A stretch of DNA of 64,000 nucleotides from Paenibacillus odorifer (GTDB taxonomy: Bacteria > Bacillota > Bacilli > Paenibacillales > Paenibacillaceae): contig NZ_CP009428.1 in assembly GCF_000758725.1 (NCBI RefSeq), positions 2,852,001-2,916,000 of the forward strand, in the 5' to 3' direction. How positions within the stretch are numbered: the first letter of the stretch is position 1; each line of letters starts with the position of its first letter. Both the position numbers and the translations under genes were made by a program. Shown piece by piece: positions 50,913 through 59,732 of this stretch. The notes under the pieces were generated by a model. It ran no database searches, was not told the origin of the DNA, and was given only the letters and a program-made list of their open reading frames with translations.

Positions 50913-51950
50913 TTACAGATTGATAAAAGCTTCCTGTGCTTTAATATCCTCTGGTAGAAGATTGTTGGTGGATAACCACTGCTGAACCTTTTCCCAAGAT
51001 GTCGGGTCTTGATATCCAAAAGATTGATCGCCAGCATTCATCAGCGGCAGCAGAATCTCAAGACTTTTTTTCTCAATCTCCTTGTCGAGCGGTGAAGTTG
51101 CATCTTCATGTGCAACCAGTAAATCCAGGGCTTGTTCAGGATTCTGCTCCACAAATTCCTGTCCTTTTGTAATGGCATTTAGAAATTTTTTAAAGTAGGC
51201 TTCAGAATTTTGCAATCCTTGTTCGCTGGCCACCAGCACAAGCTCATAATAGTCAGGCACTCCGTAATCCGTTGGATTAAGCGAAGTGACCGGATGTCCC
51301 TCTTTTTCAAGGATTAGTTGTTCATGGTTGATGAACCCGCCCATTATTGCGTCTACTTGTCCAGTAGAGATCGCAGGGATGAGGTCAAAACCTACGTCAA
51401 TCAGCTTGGCGGATGAAGGATCGCCTCCATCACTCTGGATCATTGTCCGAATCATCGCTTCATAGAGCGGAATGGAGGAATAGCCGATTTGTTTTCCCGC
51501 GAGCTCTTTTGGACTATGAATACTGCCAGCCTGAGGAACCATCAGATGATTCAGTGGATGCCGCACGATTGCTGCAATCGAACGTACAGGGATTTTCTCG
51601 CCGCGTGCCATAAGTACCTGAGGCTGATAACTGAGCGCTAGATCAATTTGATTCGCTGCAACAAGCTTTAGGGAATCATTGCTGTCTGCAGGCATTTTGA
51701 TCTCGACATCCAAACCTTCCTCTTGGAAAAAACCTTGCTGTTGCGCAGCGTATAGAAAGGAATGAACGGCATTGGGATACCAATCAAGCATAATCGTCAG
51801 CTTGTGTGACTGCTTATTTTCGGTATTGGAGGGATCGGTTTGGGAGTTGTTATTTATCTTGTCTGCCTTCCCGCAGCTGCTTAAGAGCAAAAGTGTGCAT
51901 ACTAGAAATACAGAAATAAGTCCTCGTTGTGGGGATTTTAAATGATTCAT
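50913..51950 (-). CDS. thiY: Thiamine-precursor-binding lipoprotein (NMT1/THI5-like), 345 aa
   Basis: Signal peptide with lipobox LLSSC, then a periplasmic-binding-protein-like domain of the NMT1/THI5 family: LTIMLDWYPNAVHSFLYAAQQQG and LALSYQPQVLMARGEKIPVRSIAAIV are clear. ThiY-type proteins bind formylaminopyrimidine, a breakdown product of thiamine. Its ATG overlaps the thiX stop (ATGA). Genomic position after a TPP riboswitch supports the role. Confidence 0.92.
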   Translation of the reverse strand: MNHLKSPQRGLISVFLVCTLLLLSSCGKADKINNNSQTDPSNTENKQSHKLTIMLDWYPNAVHSFLYAAQQQGFFQEEGLDVEIKMPADSNDSLKLVAANQIDLALSYQPQVLMARGEKIPVRSIAAIVRHPLNHLMVPQAGSIHSPKELAGKQIGYSSIPLYEAMIRTMIQSDGGDPSSAKLIDVGFDLIPAISTGQVDAIMGGFINHEQLILEKEGHPVTSLNPTDYGVPDYYELVLVASEQGLQNSEAYFKKFLNAITKGQEFVEQNPEQALDLLVAHEDATSPLDKEIEKKSLEILLPLMNAGDQSFGYQDPTSWEKVQQWLSTNNLLPEDIKAQEAFINL

Positions 51951-52723
51951 TGGTTTGATCCTCTTTTCTTTAAAAATAATTGTTCGAGTAAAGCTATCGC
52001 CAGAAAAAGCACCACACCAAGCGCGGACAGCAGAAATACAGCCGCGAACATTTCATCGCTCTGCATATTTCCGGCCATTCTGCGGCTGAAGTAACCGAGT
52101 CCTTTACTGCCGCCGAGCCATTCCCCGATAGTAGCTCCGATGACGCAGTATACAATGGACAGCTTTAAGCCAGAGAAAAAAGCAGGCAACGCCAGTGGAA
52201 TTTGGGTTTTGACAAGCAGCTGCCAGCGGTTTGCACCAAATGTTAATAATAAGTCCTTGTAAGTCTGGCCACTTGTACGAAGTCCATCATATGTACTCAC
52301 TACGACTGGAAAAAAAGCCGTCAAAAACACCACAGCCACTTTGCTCCACAGCGAATATCCGAACCACATAATAAAAATGGGGGATAGCGCAATTAATGGG
52401 ATCGTCTGGCTAATGATAAGAAAGGGATAGATGGCCTTTTCTATGGGGCGATACAGGAACATTCCAGTGCCCAGCAATACACCACAAATAACAGAAAGGA
52501 CAAAACCCACCAGTATCTCCTGTAACGTTGCCAATAAATGCTGTCCGAATAATAATTGCCTGTGCTCGATCAATGCGATTCCAATAGAGGAAGGTGCAGG
52601 GAGAATAAAGGCTGGAATCATGTGAAGGCGAACAGCCGACTCCCAGATTACAAGAATGAGCAGTACCAGAAGAAGGAAGGGACCATAGTTGTCTAGATAT
52701 TTTTTAAAAGGTATAGGTTGCAT
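51947..52723 (-). CDS. thiX: Thiamine-precursor ABC transporter permease, 258 aa
   Basis: Six membrane segments of the BPD_transp_1 type with an EAA loop (LLLTFGANRWQLLVKTQIPLALP near 165-185). SsuC/ThiX-like pattern. Overlaps thiZ by 20 bases and thiY by four bases, so all three are probably translated in series. GGAG is upstream of the ATG within the end of thiZ. Confidence 0.92.
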   Translation of the reverse strand: MQPIPFKKYLDNYGPFLLLVLLILVIWESAVRLHMIPAFILPAPSSIGIALIEHRQLLFGQHLLATLQEILVGFVLSVICGVLLGTGMFLYRPIEKAIYPFLIISQTIPLIALSPIFIMWFGYSLWSKVAVVFLTAFFPVVVSTYDGLRTSGQTYKDLLLTFGANRWQLLVKTQIPLALPAFFSGLKLSIVYCVIGATIGEWLGGSKGLGYFSRRMAGNMQSDEMFAAVFLLSALGVVLFLAIALLEQLFLKKRGSNQ

Positions 52724-53480
52724 GCAATCTTCGCTCCAACTCTTCCCGTAGTGCTATAAACCGGGGTTCATAGTTCATCTTATAATGTCTTGGCCTTGGT
52801 AGATCCACAACGATCTCCTGTAATTCGCTGTGCGCACCGCCAGATAATAAATAAATCCGGTCACTGAGCAATAGTGCTTCTTCCAGATCATGAGTGATGA
52901 GCATAATCGTCTGATTCAATTCACCCCATAACTCCAACAGCCAACGGTGTATCTCGCGTTTGGTCATGGCATCGAGAGCGCCAAAGGGCTCATCCAGCAG
53001 CATCAGACCAGTTCCGCCTCCAGCCACTAAGGTGCGCAGAAATGCGACTCGCTGTTTCATTCCACCCGAAAGTTCATGGGGATAAGCCTTCTCTACATCT
53101 GCTAAGCCGAAGCGGGTCAACATTTCCCGAATCTGAGTGATCGTTTCTTGTTTATTGAATCTGGGCTTGATCTCCCAAGGCAAAAGGCAGTTGTCGAGCA
53201 CTGTCCTCCAAGGCAGCAATAAATCCTGCTGAGGCATATAAGCGATCTGACCTAAACGACTAGCGGTTGACGGGTGCGTAGAGAGTTTTATTTTTCCGTG
53301 AGTAGGTTCGAGTAAACCGGCAATCGTTTTGAAAAATGTACTTTTCCCGCATCCGCTAGCACCTACTACGGAGACGAATTCCCCTTGCCTGATATCCATA
53401 GATAGATCTGCGAATACAGGGGGGTGCTCAGATTCCGGAAAAGAGTAGGTTAGGCCTTGAATAGATAAAATGGTCGTGAT
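52704..53480 (-). CDS. thiZ: Thiamine-precursor ABC transporter ATPase with non-AUG start, 258 aa from the proposed codon
   Basis: ABC ATPase: Walker A GASGCGKST, Q loop MPQQD, signature LSGGMKQR, Walker B LMLLDEPFGALD, H loop ITHD. The first ATG (53399) leaves only 11 residues before Walker A, but the frame upstream encodes ILSIQGLTYSFPES and VFADLSMDI, the normal ABC first strand with the A-loop Tyr. That frame starts after an in-frame TAG (53486-53484) with two ATC codons (53483, 53480); AGGAGG at 53493-53488 is seven bases from the ATC at 53480. No ATG, GTG or TTG is available there. Confidence 0.88.
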   Translation of the reverse strand: MTTILSIQGLTYSFPESEHPPVFADLSMDIRQGEFVSVVGASGCGKSTFFKTIAGLLEPTHGKIKLSTHPSTASRLGQIAYMPQQDLLLPWRTVLDNCLLPWEIKPRFNKQETITQIREMLTRFGLADVEKAYPHELSGGMKQRVAFLRTLVAGGGTGLMLLDEPFGALDAMTKREIHRWLLELWGELNQTIMLITHDLEEALLLSDRIYLLSGGAHSELQEIVVDLPRPRHYKMNYEPRFIALREELERRLHATYTF

Positions 53481-53522
53481 GATCTAACCTCCTAAAATTT
53501 TTGTGGAGCGCCTAAACAAATA

Positions 53523-53557
53523 AAGACCCATCCATTTCCAGAGGAAATGAATGGGTC
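53523..53557 (-). terminator. Riboswitch-controlled terminator upstream of thiZ
   Basis: On the minus strand GACCCAT..CATTTCC, loop TCT, GGAAATG..ATGGGTC forms a long stem followed by TTTATTTG. It lies between the TPP aptamer and the thiZ ribosome site and is the likely expression platform. Confidence 0.75.
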
Positions 53558-53608
53558 AAAAAGTTCATTCTGCATAATAACACTTAACATGCTTGATGAA
53601 AATTCTGC

Positions 53609-53695
53609 TCCACTTCCCTCCGCTGGTATGATCCAGATCAGGTTCCAAGGGTCCGGAGCTTGAAGCTCCGTCTCAGTCGGCCGACTCCCCTAGTG
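53609..53695 (-). ncRNA. TPP riboswitch (THI element)
   Basis: Minus strand reads ACTAGGGGAGTC, then CTGAGAC, GACCCTTGGAACCTGATCTGG, ATACCAGCGGAGGGAAGTGG, with a variable P3-like GGAGCTTCAAGCTCC helix. These are the conserved TPP aptamer blocks. It should shut down thiZXYMDE when thiamine pyrophosphate is plentiful. Confidence 0.96.
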
Positions 53696-53725
53696 AAATA
53701 ACAGGTCCATATTAATTTGTTTATA

Positions 53726-53753
53726 AATATACCATATCTTTCTGAGAAGTAAA
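53726..53753 (-). promoter_or_regulatory. Probable promoter of the thiamine operon
   Basis: On the minus strand TTTACT (53753-53748) and TATATT (53731-53726) with 16-base spacing, about 30 bases before the TPP aptamer. Confidence 0.45.
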
Positions 53754-53822
53754 GAGAGAAAGAAGTGAAGGATTAATCCAAGATTGGGTAAGATATAGGT
53801 AGGAATCTAGTTAATATTATAA

Positions 53823-53879
53823 TTCCGATGTATATAATCGGAAAAAAGTATTGACGATCATGTGATGGCAGTGTACTAT
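53823..53879 (+). promoter_or_regulatory. Promoter and inverted repeat upstream of the cystine transporter
   Basis: TTGACG (53851-53856) and TACTAT (53874-53879) with 17-base spacing. Just upstream is TTCCGAT-GTATATA-ATCGGAA (53823-53843), perfect 7-bp arms. It resembles the ATTCC...GGAA form of CymR sites, the cysteine regulator of Bacillus; that match is from memory and not verified. Confidence 0.6.
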
Positions 53880-53923
53880 TCAATTTACCGGAAAAAAACC
53901 GGATAGAGAGAGGGGATTTAATA

Positions 53924-54760
53924 ATGAAAAAATGGAGTTTAACTATTATATTGGCGTTAACCGTGGTCCTTGTAGCGGCTTGCGGCAATAATTCGAATAC
54001 CAATACGGCTGCTGAACCTACAGCTGGAACGAATGGTGGAGCAGCATCTTCAGCGCAAAACAGTTTGGAGGCTGTGAAAGCCAGCGGCAAATTGCGGATA
54101 GGTACAGAAGGGACTTATGCGCCTTTTACTTATCATGACACTGCGGGGAAATTGACTGGTTTTGACGTGGAAATTGCTGAAGAAGTAGCAAAGCGTTTAG
54201 GTGTTAAAGCTGAATTTTTTGAAACTCAGTGGGATGGTATTTTCGCTGGAATGGATGCGAAACGGTTTGATGTAATCTTTAATGAAGTTTCCATTAACGA
54301 AGATCGCAAAGTGAAATATGATTTCTCTGAACCCTATATCGTATCCAAAGCAGTATTGATTGTGAGCGAAGACAATGAGGATATTAAGACCTTTGCCGAT
54401 CTTAAGGGTAAAAAAGCCGGACAATCCCTGACAAGTAACTTATCCGACATCGCTCGTGAGAACGGTGCTGAAATCGTAGCTACGGACGGTTTCAATCAAG
54501 CGATGGACCTGCTGACTTCGGGACGTATTGATGCAACTGTGAATGATGGCTTGTCTTATCTGGATCTGAAAAAACAAAAACCAGATGCAAAAATTAAAGT
54601 GGTTGATGAGATTCCTGAAGGATCACAAAGTGCCGCGGTATTCCTGAAAGGTAATGATGAGCTGGTGAAAGCGGTCAGTGATGCGATTACAGAGATGAAG
54701 AGTGATGGAACGTACTTGAAAATTTCCGAGAAATACTTTGGAGCTGACGTTTCAAAATAA
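53924..54760 (+). CDS. tcyA: Cystine/polar amino-acid-binding lipoprotein of ABC transporter, 278 aa
   Basis: Lipobox VAAC with lipidated Cys20. The mature part is a family 3 solute-binding protein: LRIGTEGTYAPFTYHD, LTGFDVEIAEEVAKRLG, DVIFNEVSINEDRK and the late INATVND-like IDATVNDGLSYL. The GTEGTYAPFTY form is characteristic of cystine binders (TcyA/TcyJ). First gene of a three-gene uptake operon with its own promoter. Confidence 0.88.
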   Translation: MKKWSLTIILALTVVLVAACGNNSNTNTAAEPTAGTNGGAASSAQNSLEAVKASGKLRIGTEGTYAPFTYHDTAGKLTGFDVEIAEEVAKRLGVKAEFFETQWDGIFAGMDAKRFDVIFNEVSINEDRKVKYDFSEPYIVSKAVLIVSEDNEDIKTFADLKGKKAGQSLTSNLSDIARENGAEIVATDGFNQAMDLLTSGRIDATVNDGLSYLDLKKQKPDAKIKVVDEIPEGSQSAAVFLKGNDELVKAVSDAITEMKSDGTYLKISEKYFGADVSK

Positions 54761-54813
54761 TACAAGGCTAGCAAGGCTAATTAAGCCTGGAAGCTAAAAA
54801 GGATGTCTGAATA

Positions 54814-55482
54814 ATGGATGACCGCAAAATACAAATTTTCTTAGACACACTGCTACCCCTGCTAAAAGCCGGGGTGGCTTTTACCATTCCGTTGGCGCTA
54901 CTTTCCTTTGTGCTTGGATTGATTTTGGCGATCCTAACCGCGCTGGCACGTCTTTCACCGTGGGTAATTCCGAAGCTAATCGCCCGTTTTTATGTGTGGG
55001 TTATTCGAGGAACCCCATTGTTAGTGCAGCTATTTATTATATTTTATGGTTTGCCGGCTGTTGGTATTGTACTCGACCCCTTCATTGCCGCCACCATTGG
55101 ATTTACCCTTAGCGTAGGGGCTTATTCATCGGAAATCGTACGCGCTGCTATCCTGTCGATACATAAAGGCCAATGGGAAGCTGCCTTCTCAGTCGGGATG
55201 ACTCGTGGGCAGGCTCTGCGCCGCGTAATTCTGCCACAAGCTGCGCGCGTTTCTGTACCGCCGTTGTCCAATTCCTTTATTAGCTTGGTTAAAGATACTT
55301 CGCTTGCAGCGATCATCACCTATACGGAGATGTTTAGAACCGCACAGCAGGTAGCCTCTACCACTTATGAGCCTCTGCTGGTATACTCCGAAGCAGGATT
55401 GTTTTATTTAGTGTTCTGTTCTGTGCTGTCGGCGCTGCAAAATTACTTGGAGAAACGACTCGATCGTTACTCTGCGACCTAA
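54814..55482 (+). CDS. tcyB: Amino-acid ABC transporter permease, 222 aa
   Basis: HisM/GlnP-type permease with about five membrane segments. [18 protein letters not shown] near residue 65-85 and the EAA loop [24 protein letters not shown] near 125-150 are diagnostic. [20 protein letters not shown] is the conserved C-terminal block. Follows the binding protein after 53 bases and precedes the ATPase. Confidence 0.92.
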   Translation: MDDRKIQIFLDTLLPLLKAGVAFTIPLALLSFVLGLILAILTALARLSPWVIPKLIARFYVWVIRGTPLLVQLFIIFYGLPAVGIVLDPFIAATIGFTLSVGAYSSEIVRAAILSIHKGQWEAAFSVGMTRGQALRRVILPQAARVSVPPLSNSFISLVKDTSLAAIITYTEMFRTAQQVASTTYEPLLVYSEAGLFYLVFCSVLSALQNYLEKRLDRYSAT

Positions 55483-55495
55483 AGGAGAGATACTT

Positions 55496-56248
55496 GTGAT
55501 TGAAATCATTAATTTGCATAAATCCTTCGGCGCACTCCAAGTGTTAAAGGGTATTGATCTGAAAATGGAGCATGGAAAGGTACTTGTCATTATTGGGCCA
55601 TCTGGCTCCGGGAAGACTACACTGCTGCGCTGTTTTAATCTGTTGGAAATCCCGGATCAAGGCAGCCTGTCGCTCAGTGATATCACCATCAATTTTACAG
55701 ATCATAAGAAAATTCCTCAGAATTCCGTATTGGCCCTTCGTCAGAAAACAGGGATGGTCTTTCAATCGTATAATTTATTTCCGCATATGACTGCGCTTGG
55801 CAATGTGATGGAGGGACAGGTAACTGTCCTGAAACGATCCAAGGAAGAAGCGCGCAAGCGGGGGCTTCAGCTGCTGGCTAAGGTGGGTTTGGCAGATAAA
55901 GCTGATAACTATCCACATCAGCTGTCAGGTGGACAGCAGCAGAGAGTGGCCATCGCCCGGGCTATGGCAGTAGATCCAGAAGTGTTATTGTTTGATGAGC
56001 CCACTTCGGCGCTCGATCCTGAGCTGGTAGGGGAAGTGCTTAAGGTTATCAAACAATTAGCGGCAGAAGGTATGACTATGGTGATTGTGACCCACGAGAT
56101 GAAATTTGCCGCCGATGTAGCGGACCGGATCATTTTGATGGATGGTGGTCATATCTTAGAGCAAGGGACTCCGCAAGAAGTGCTGGAGCATCCGAAGAAT
56201 CCCCGGGCTCTGCAATTTCTGAACAGACTGAATGGTGAAGAAGAGTAG
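55496..56248 (+). CDS. tcyC: Amino-acid ABC transporter ATPase, 250 aa
   Basis: Complete polar amino-acid-type ABC ATPase: Walker [11 protein letters not shown] loop [17 protein letters not shown], signature [14 protein letters not shown], Walker [15 protein letters not shown] and H loop VTHEMKFA. Start is GTG with AAAGGAGAG upstream. Powers the uptake system of the two previous genes. Confidence 0.95.
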   Translation: MIEIINLHKSFGALQVLKGIDLKMEHGKVLVIIGPSGSGKTTLLRCFNLLEIPDQGSLSLSDITINFTDHKKIPQNSVLALRQKTGMVFQSYNLFPHMTALGNVMEGQVTVLKRSKEEARKRGLQLLAKVGLADKADNYPHQLSGGQQQRVAIARAMAVDPEVLLFDEPTSALDPELVGEVLKVIKQLAAEGMTMVIVTHEMKFAADVADRIILMDGGHILEQGTPQEVLEHPKNPRALQFLNRLNGEEE

Positions 56249-56264
56249 AAAGACAATATACACG

Positions 56265-56302
56265 AAAAAGCGGCTCGGGAATCATCCGGAGCTGCTTTTT
56301 CA
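56265..56302. terminator. Bidirectional terminator after the cystine transporter operon
   Basis: AAAAAGCGGCTC (56265-56276) pairs with GAGCTGCTTTTT (56289-56300) with one mismatch, giving A- and T-tracts on both sides. Confidence 0.8.
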
Positions 56303-56343
56303 TGTGTAGATTATTCAAATGAGAAGAGTATCTGAAATTTGGC

Positions 56344-57000
56344 TTATACTCCAGTTTTCAGAAATTCCAAAGCGTTGTAGAGCATAATCGCTGCTTCGGC
56401 GCGGGTGAGTTCGCTTTTTGGATTAAACTTTCCGTTAGCATCCAGGCTATTGATCTTGTATTTCAGGGAGCGCTGAATACTGCCTTGATACGCAGGAGTC
56501 AGAGAAGCTTCATCAGCGATATCTACTGGAACGATATTGATCATCGGCAGATTGCCAACGCCTTCGATCGCTTGCACTAGATAGTTAGTGAATTGCTCTT
56601 TGGTCATAATGAGGTTAGGATCAATGTCTTTAGGAAGCTTAACTTCATTGTAATAAGCATTGATAAAGGCTTCAGCGTACCAGGCTTTGTCTTTTACTTT
56701 TGTGAACAAGCCGCTGGCAACAGGAGCTTTGTTAAAATCAATGGCCGCGAGGCTAAGCTGGAGACCGCCGGAGATAAACTGAATCCCTTGGGCTGTAGTT
56801 ACCTTAGAGCCAGGGAGAAATTGAGATTCGCTGACACCTTTAATTAACCCTTGATTTTTTAAAGAAATGATTTTTTCTTTGCCGTTTATGTTATCAATAT
56901 CCTTAAAGGTGTTCCCAGCTGCAAACATCTGACCACCTAAAGAAAAGGAGAAAATGGCTACGGTTGTGATCGCTGCTAGTGTGCTTTTTTTCATGTTCAT
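56344..57000 (-). CDS. Secreted S-layer-homology (SLH) domain protein, 218 aa
   Basis: Signal peptide ending near MFAAGN, then SLH-like repeats: NTFKDIDNINGKEKIISLKNQG, a degenerate middle repeat, and IQRSLKYKINSLDANGKFNPKSELTRAEAAIMLYNALEFL at the end. SLH repeats bind pyruvylated wall polymer. There is no other domain, so it is likely a small wall-bound protein. GAGGTG precedes the ATG at 57000; a second in-frame ATG two codons on is equally possible. Confidence 0.82.
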   Translation of the reverse strand: MNMKKSTLAAITTVAIFSFSLGGQMFAAGNTFKDIDNINGKEKIISLKNQGLIKGVSESQFLPGSKVTTAQGIQFISGGLQLSLAAIDFNKAPVASGLFTKVKDKAWYAEAFINAYYNEVKLPKDIDPNLIMTKEQFTNYLVQAIEGVGNLPMINIVPVDIADEASLTPAYQGSIQRSLKYKINSLDANGKFNPKSELTRAEAAIMLYNALEFLKTGV

Positions 57001-57318
57001 GTCTTTTCACCTCGTTGTATGGATAGGCTCCTTAGCCTTTGTCACTCCTTTAACGTTGTAAATTATGGAAAGGTTGCGGTCTAATCTGTATTATTTCACG
57101 AAAAAGTAGATTTTAATAGAAATATGGGCCAGATTGGGGTGTAGTACTTTGGATAAGTGGCATGAAATGATATAATGATGTCAGGCTCTTTTCATTCGTG
57201 GTTAATTTTGTTATGATTATATCGTAACGATTACTATTTATGGTTTGTCCAAACTGCATAAATAGGAGCGTCTCAGAGGGTACGGATGTTAAATCGTTCC
57301 GGGAAGGTAGGAGACCAA
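57001..57318. promoter_or_regulatory. Divergent intergenic region with Fur-family box
   Basis: TCGTAACGATTACTA at 57222-57236 matches the Zur 7-1-7 form TCGTAAT-N-ATTACGA at 12 of 14 defined positions. It overlaps an imperfect palindrome GTTATGATTATATCGTAAC at 57210-57228. This places a metal-dependent operator about 85 bases before the fur gene. The rest of the gap holds no gene. Confidence 0.55.
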
Positions 57319-57798
57319 ATGGATCAAATATCAAATATCAGTCAATTGTTTGCGGCGCAAAAATATAAATTAACGCCTCAGCGTGAAGCTATAGTGAACG
57401 TTCTGCTCGACAATGAGAAGGATCATCTAAGCGTAGAAGAAGTATATATGCTTGTTAAGAACAGCTATCCACATCTGGGCCTGGCAACGGTATACCGTAC
57501 ACTTGAGCTTTTATGTGAGCTACACATTGTAGAGAAGATGAACTTCGGAGACGGAGTTGCCCGTTACGATTTGCGCGGGAACGATCATTCGCATATGCAT
57601 CATCATTTGATATGCAGCGTATGCGGTCGGTTGGAGGAAATTAAGGACGACTGGCTTGTGGAGCTGGAGAGAAGAGTGGAACGTGAATATGGCTTTAACG
57701 TCACGGATCATCGCCTTGATTTCAAGGGTACTTATGGAACATGTAAACGTACAGGCTGCAAAAAAGCAAAAGCAGAAGCAGATAAAGCAGTCTCGTAA
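57319..57798 (+). CDS. fur: Fur-family metal-responsive repressor, 159 aa
   Basis: Winged-helix domain YKLTPQREAIVNVLLDNEKDHLSVEEV and GLATVYRTLELLCELHIVEKMNFGDGVARYDLR, close to Bacillus Fur. The metal domain has HSHMHHHLICSVCGR with the first CxxC and ends with GTYGTCKRTGC, where the second Cys pair is spaced C-x4-C instead of the usual C-x2-C. ATG 57319 has AGGAG upstream and is preferred over the extension to 57286. It probably controls iron uptake; PerR or Zur roles cannot be excluded from sequence alone. Confidence 0.88.
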   Translation: MDQISNISQLFAAQKYKLTPQREAIVNVLLDNEKDHLSVEEVYMLVKNSYPHLGLATVYRTLELLCELHIVEKMNFGDGVARYDLRGNDHSHMHHHLICSVCGRLEEIKDDWLVELERRVEREYGFNVTDHRLDFKGTYGTCKRTGCKKAKAEADKAVS

Positions 57799-57814
57799 GA
57801 TCGCTTTCTAACCT

Positions 57815-57846
57815 AAAGACACAGGGTCCAAGCCTGTGTCTTTTTT
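57815..57846 (+). terminator. Terminator after fur
   Basis: AAAGACACAGG (57815-57825) pairs with CCTGTGTCTTT (57833-57843), followed by T-run. Confidence 0.9.
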
Positions 57847-57867
57847 GATTACTGCGTTTTAGGAAGT

Positions 57868-58548
57868 CTAGCTTCGAGTAGGTACAAAGGATTTGATCCA
57901 CGTTCCGAAGCTGCCAGGGTTACGGCTCTGAACGAGAATTACACCTTCTCCACGAAAGCGGCACACAAGTGCTTCACCACTGGTTATGCTGTTTAGCCAG
58001 CCAGAGGCTGCCTTTTCTACCTTATAGTCCATATAATCTGGCCATGCTACGAGGTGTCCGTTATCGATAATCATTTCTTCACCAGGTCCTAAATTAATCG
58101 CATGGATAGCACCGAAGGAAGACAGGAACACCGTTCCTCTGCCACTGATTTCTACAATGAAGAAGCCTTCACCGGAGAAGAGCCCTCTGGTTAAATTCTG
58201 CATTTTGGTATTTACTTGAATGCCTTCAGTTCCGGCGAGAAATCCGTCTTTTTGAACTAACAGTTTATACGATCCGTCTAATTCTATCGCCTGAATATCG
58301 CCGAGTGAGCCAGGTGACAGCAATACCTCACTTTGACCACGGGTCGCTCTAAGTTCTTGAAAGAAGAATTTCTCACCGCTCAGCATTCTCCCGAGACCGC
58401 GCATTAAACCACCATCCACGGTTCCTTTTAATTCTACGTTAGGTGACATCGCGACCATTGCGCCCATTTCAGCCTTTACGCTTTCACCGGGATTTAGTTG
58501 GACCTTTAACATAGCAAAAGCACCTTCATACAAAACCTGGTAATTCAT
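57868..58548 (-). CDS. AIM24/TIGR00266 family protein, 226 aa
   Basis: Beta-rich protein of the AIM24 family (PF01987): LNPGESVKAEMGAMVAMSPNVEL, FFQELRATRG, and GEGFFIVEISGRGTVFLSSFGAIHAINL are typical. The mitochondrial relative helps inner-membrane organisation; bacterial roles are unknown. GGAGG upstream of the ATG at 58548. Single gene, convergent with fur. Confidence 0.88.
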   Translation of the reverse strand: MNYQVLYEGAFAMLKVQLNPGESVKAEMGAMVAMSPNVELKGTVDGGLMRGLGRMLSGEKFFFQELRATRGQSEVLLSPGSLGDIQAIELDGSYKLLVQKDGFLAGTEGIQVNTKMQNLTRGLFSGEGFFIVEISGRGTVFLSSFGAIHAINLGPGEEMIIDNGHLVAWPDYMDYKVEKAASGWLNSITSGEALVCRFRGEGVILVQSRNPGSFGTWIKSFVPTRS

Positions 58549-58710
58549 CCTTTAAACCTCCGCATCTATTTAGATAAGATAGAATACTAGCTTTGCTCTA
58601 AGTGTAACGGAATTCTTGCTTCGCTCATAGTCTGGAATATGTTAAAATGAAGTTGTCTTATAGATGTAAGATCAATAATCATTCACCCATGAATAGGAGA
58701 GTGGTGTCAC

Positions 58711-58917
58711 ATGGCACGAACCAAGACACAAAAAGCCTTGCGTAAGGCAGAGCGCTCCGGAGCCTGGTGCGCAGCACAGAGTCGTAGATCGAATAGTGAT
58801 TATGGAGCCATTTCACAGCATGTACGGTTAACACCAAGCAAGCAGGAACAATTGAATAAGAATAGATATAAGGGGCAGATCTTCCAAGATGATGCTCCTT
58901 TTTTATTGGCTATTTGA
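58711..58917 (+). CDS. Small basic hypothetical protein, 68 aa
   Basis: Opens MARTKTQKALRKAERSGAW and continues with SRRSNSDYGAISQHVRLTPSKQEQLNKNRYK. The N-terminal half is strongly basic and has the look of small YqkK-like Bacillus proteins, which have no known function. A GAGAGTGG ribosome site precedes the ATG. It is probably not a membrane or secreted protein. Confidence 0.6.
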   Translation: MARTKTQKALRKAERSGAWCAAQSRRSNSDYGAISQHVRLTPSKQEQLNKNRYKGQIFQDDAPFLLAI

Positions 58918-58978
58918 TAAGAGGACGTCGCTCAGCGTATAGTAATTGAAGAAATAATATATAGGAGATGTATCCCAG

Positions 58979-59710
58979 ATGAAACAAAATAAATATGACG
59001 ATTCGAATTTCTTCTCAGCTTACCAACAAATGCCTCGATCTATCGGAGGGCTTGCAGCAGCAGGAGAATGGCATGTATTAAAGGCACTTCTTCCAGACTT
59101 ACATAATAAAAGTGTGCTTGATCTAGGCTGCGGCTTCGGCTGGCATTGCCTATATGCCCGTGAGCAGCAGGCGAGTTCAGTTATAGGTGTGGATATCTCT
59201 GAAAAAATGCTGCAACAGGCGCGTGAAAAAACGAACGATCCTGCTATAACTTATATCCAGCTGCCGATTGAGGACATTGATTTTACGAGCGAGCAATTTG
59301 ATGTGGTCCTCAGTTCATTGGCTTTCCACTATATTGAATCTTTTACAGCCATCTGCCGCAAAGTCCATGCGTTTCTTAAGCCTGGTGGGAGTTTTATTTT
59401 TTCAGTGGAGCATCCTATCTTTACTTCACGGGAAGAGCAAGACTGGTATACCGATGAACAAGGTAACCACCTGCATTGGCCCGTAGATCATTATCAATCA
59501 GAAGGACTTCGTGAAACTAAATTCTTAACAGAAAATGTGATTAAATACCATCGCACGATTTCCACCTACTTTAATGACCTGATTGAAGCTGGCTTTACTA
59601 TTAAAGCGGTTAAAGAACCAAAGCCTTTAGAAGAAATGAGTAATGATCCATGGATGAAGGATGAGGAGCGTAGACCGATGTTCCTGATCATTTCGGCTGT
59701 AAAAGAATAA
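58979..59710 (+). CDS. Class I SAM-dependent methyltransferase, 243 aa
   Basis: Motif I VLDLGCGFGWHCLYA near residue 46 binds S-adenosylmethionine, DISEKMLQQAREK is the acidic loop, FDVVLSSLAFHYIE is motif post-II, and LKPGGSFIFSVEHP is motif III. UbiE/Methyltransf_11-like fold; the substrate is unknown. GGAGATG ribosome site upstream. Converges on the AraC-type gene. Confidence 0.9.
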   Translation: MKQNKYDDSNFFSAYQQMPRSIGGLAAAGEWHVLKALLPDLHNKSVLDLGCGFGWHCLYAREQQASSVIGVDISEKMLQQAREKTNDPAITYIQLPIEDIDFTSEQFDVVLSSLAFHYIESFTAICRKVHAFLKPGGSFIFSVEHPIFTSREEQDWYTDEQGNHLHWPVDHYQSEGLRETKFLTENVIKYHRTISTYFNDLIEAGFTIKAVKEPKPLEEMSNDPWMKDEERRPMFLIISAVKE

Positions 59711-59732
59711 TTTCATTCTCATGTTTCTTCAT

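Noticed and set aside
53773..54090. Minus-strand frame over the tcyA start
   Set aside because: Overlaps the promoter and signal peptide region of a clear plus-strand gene.
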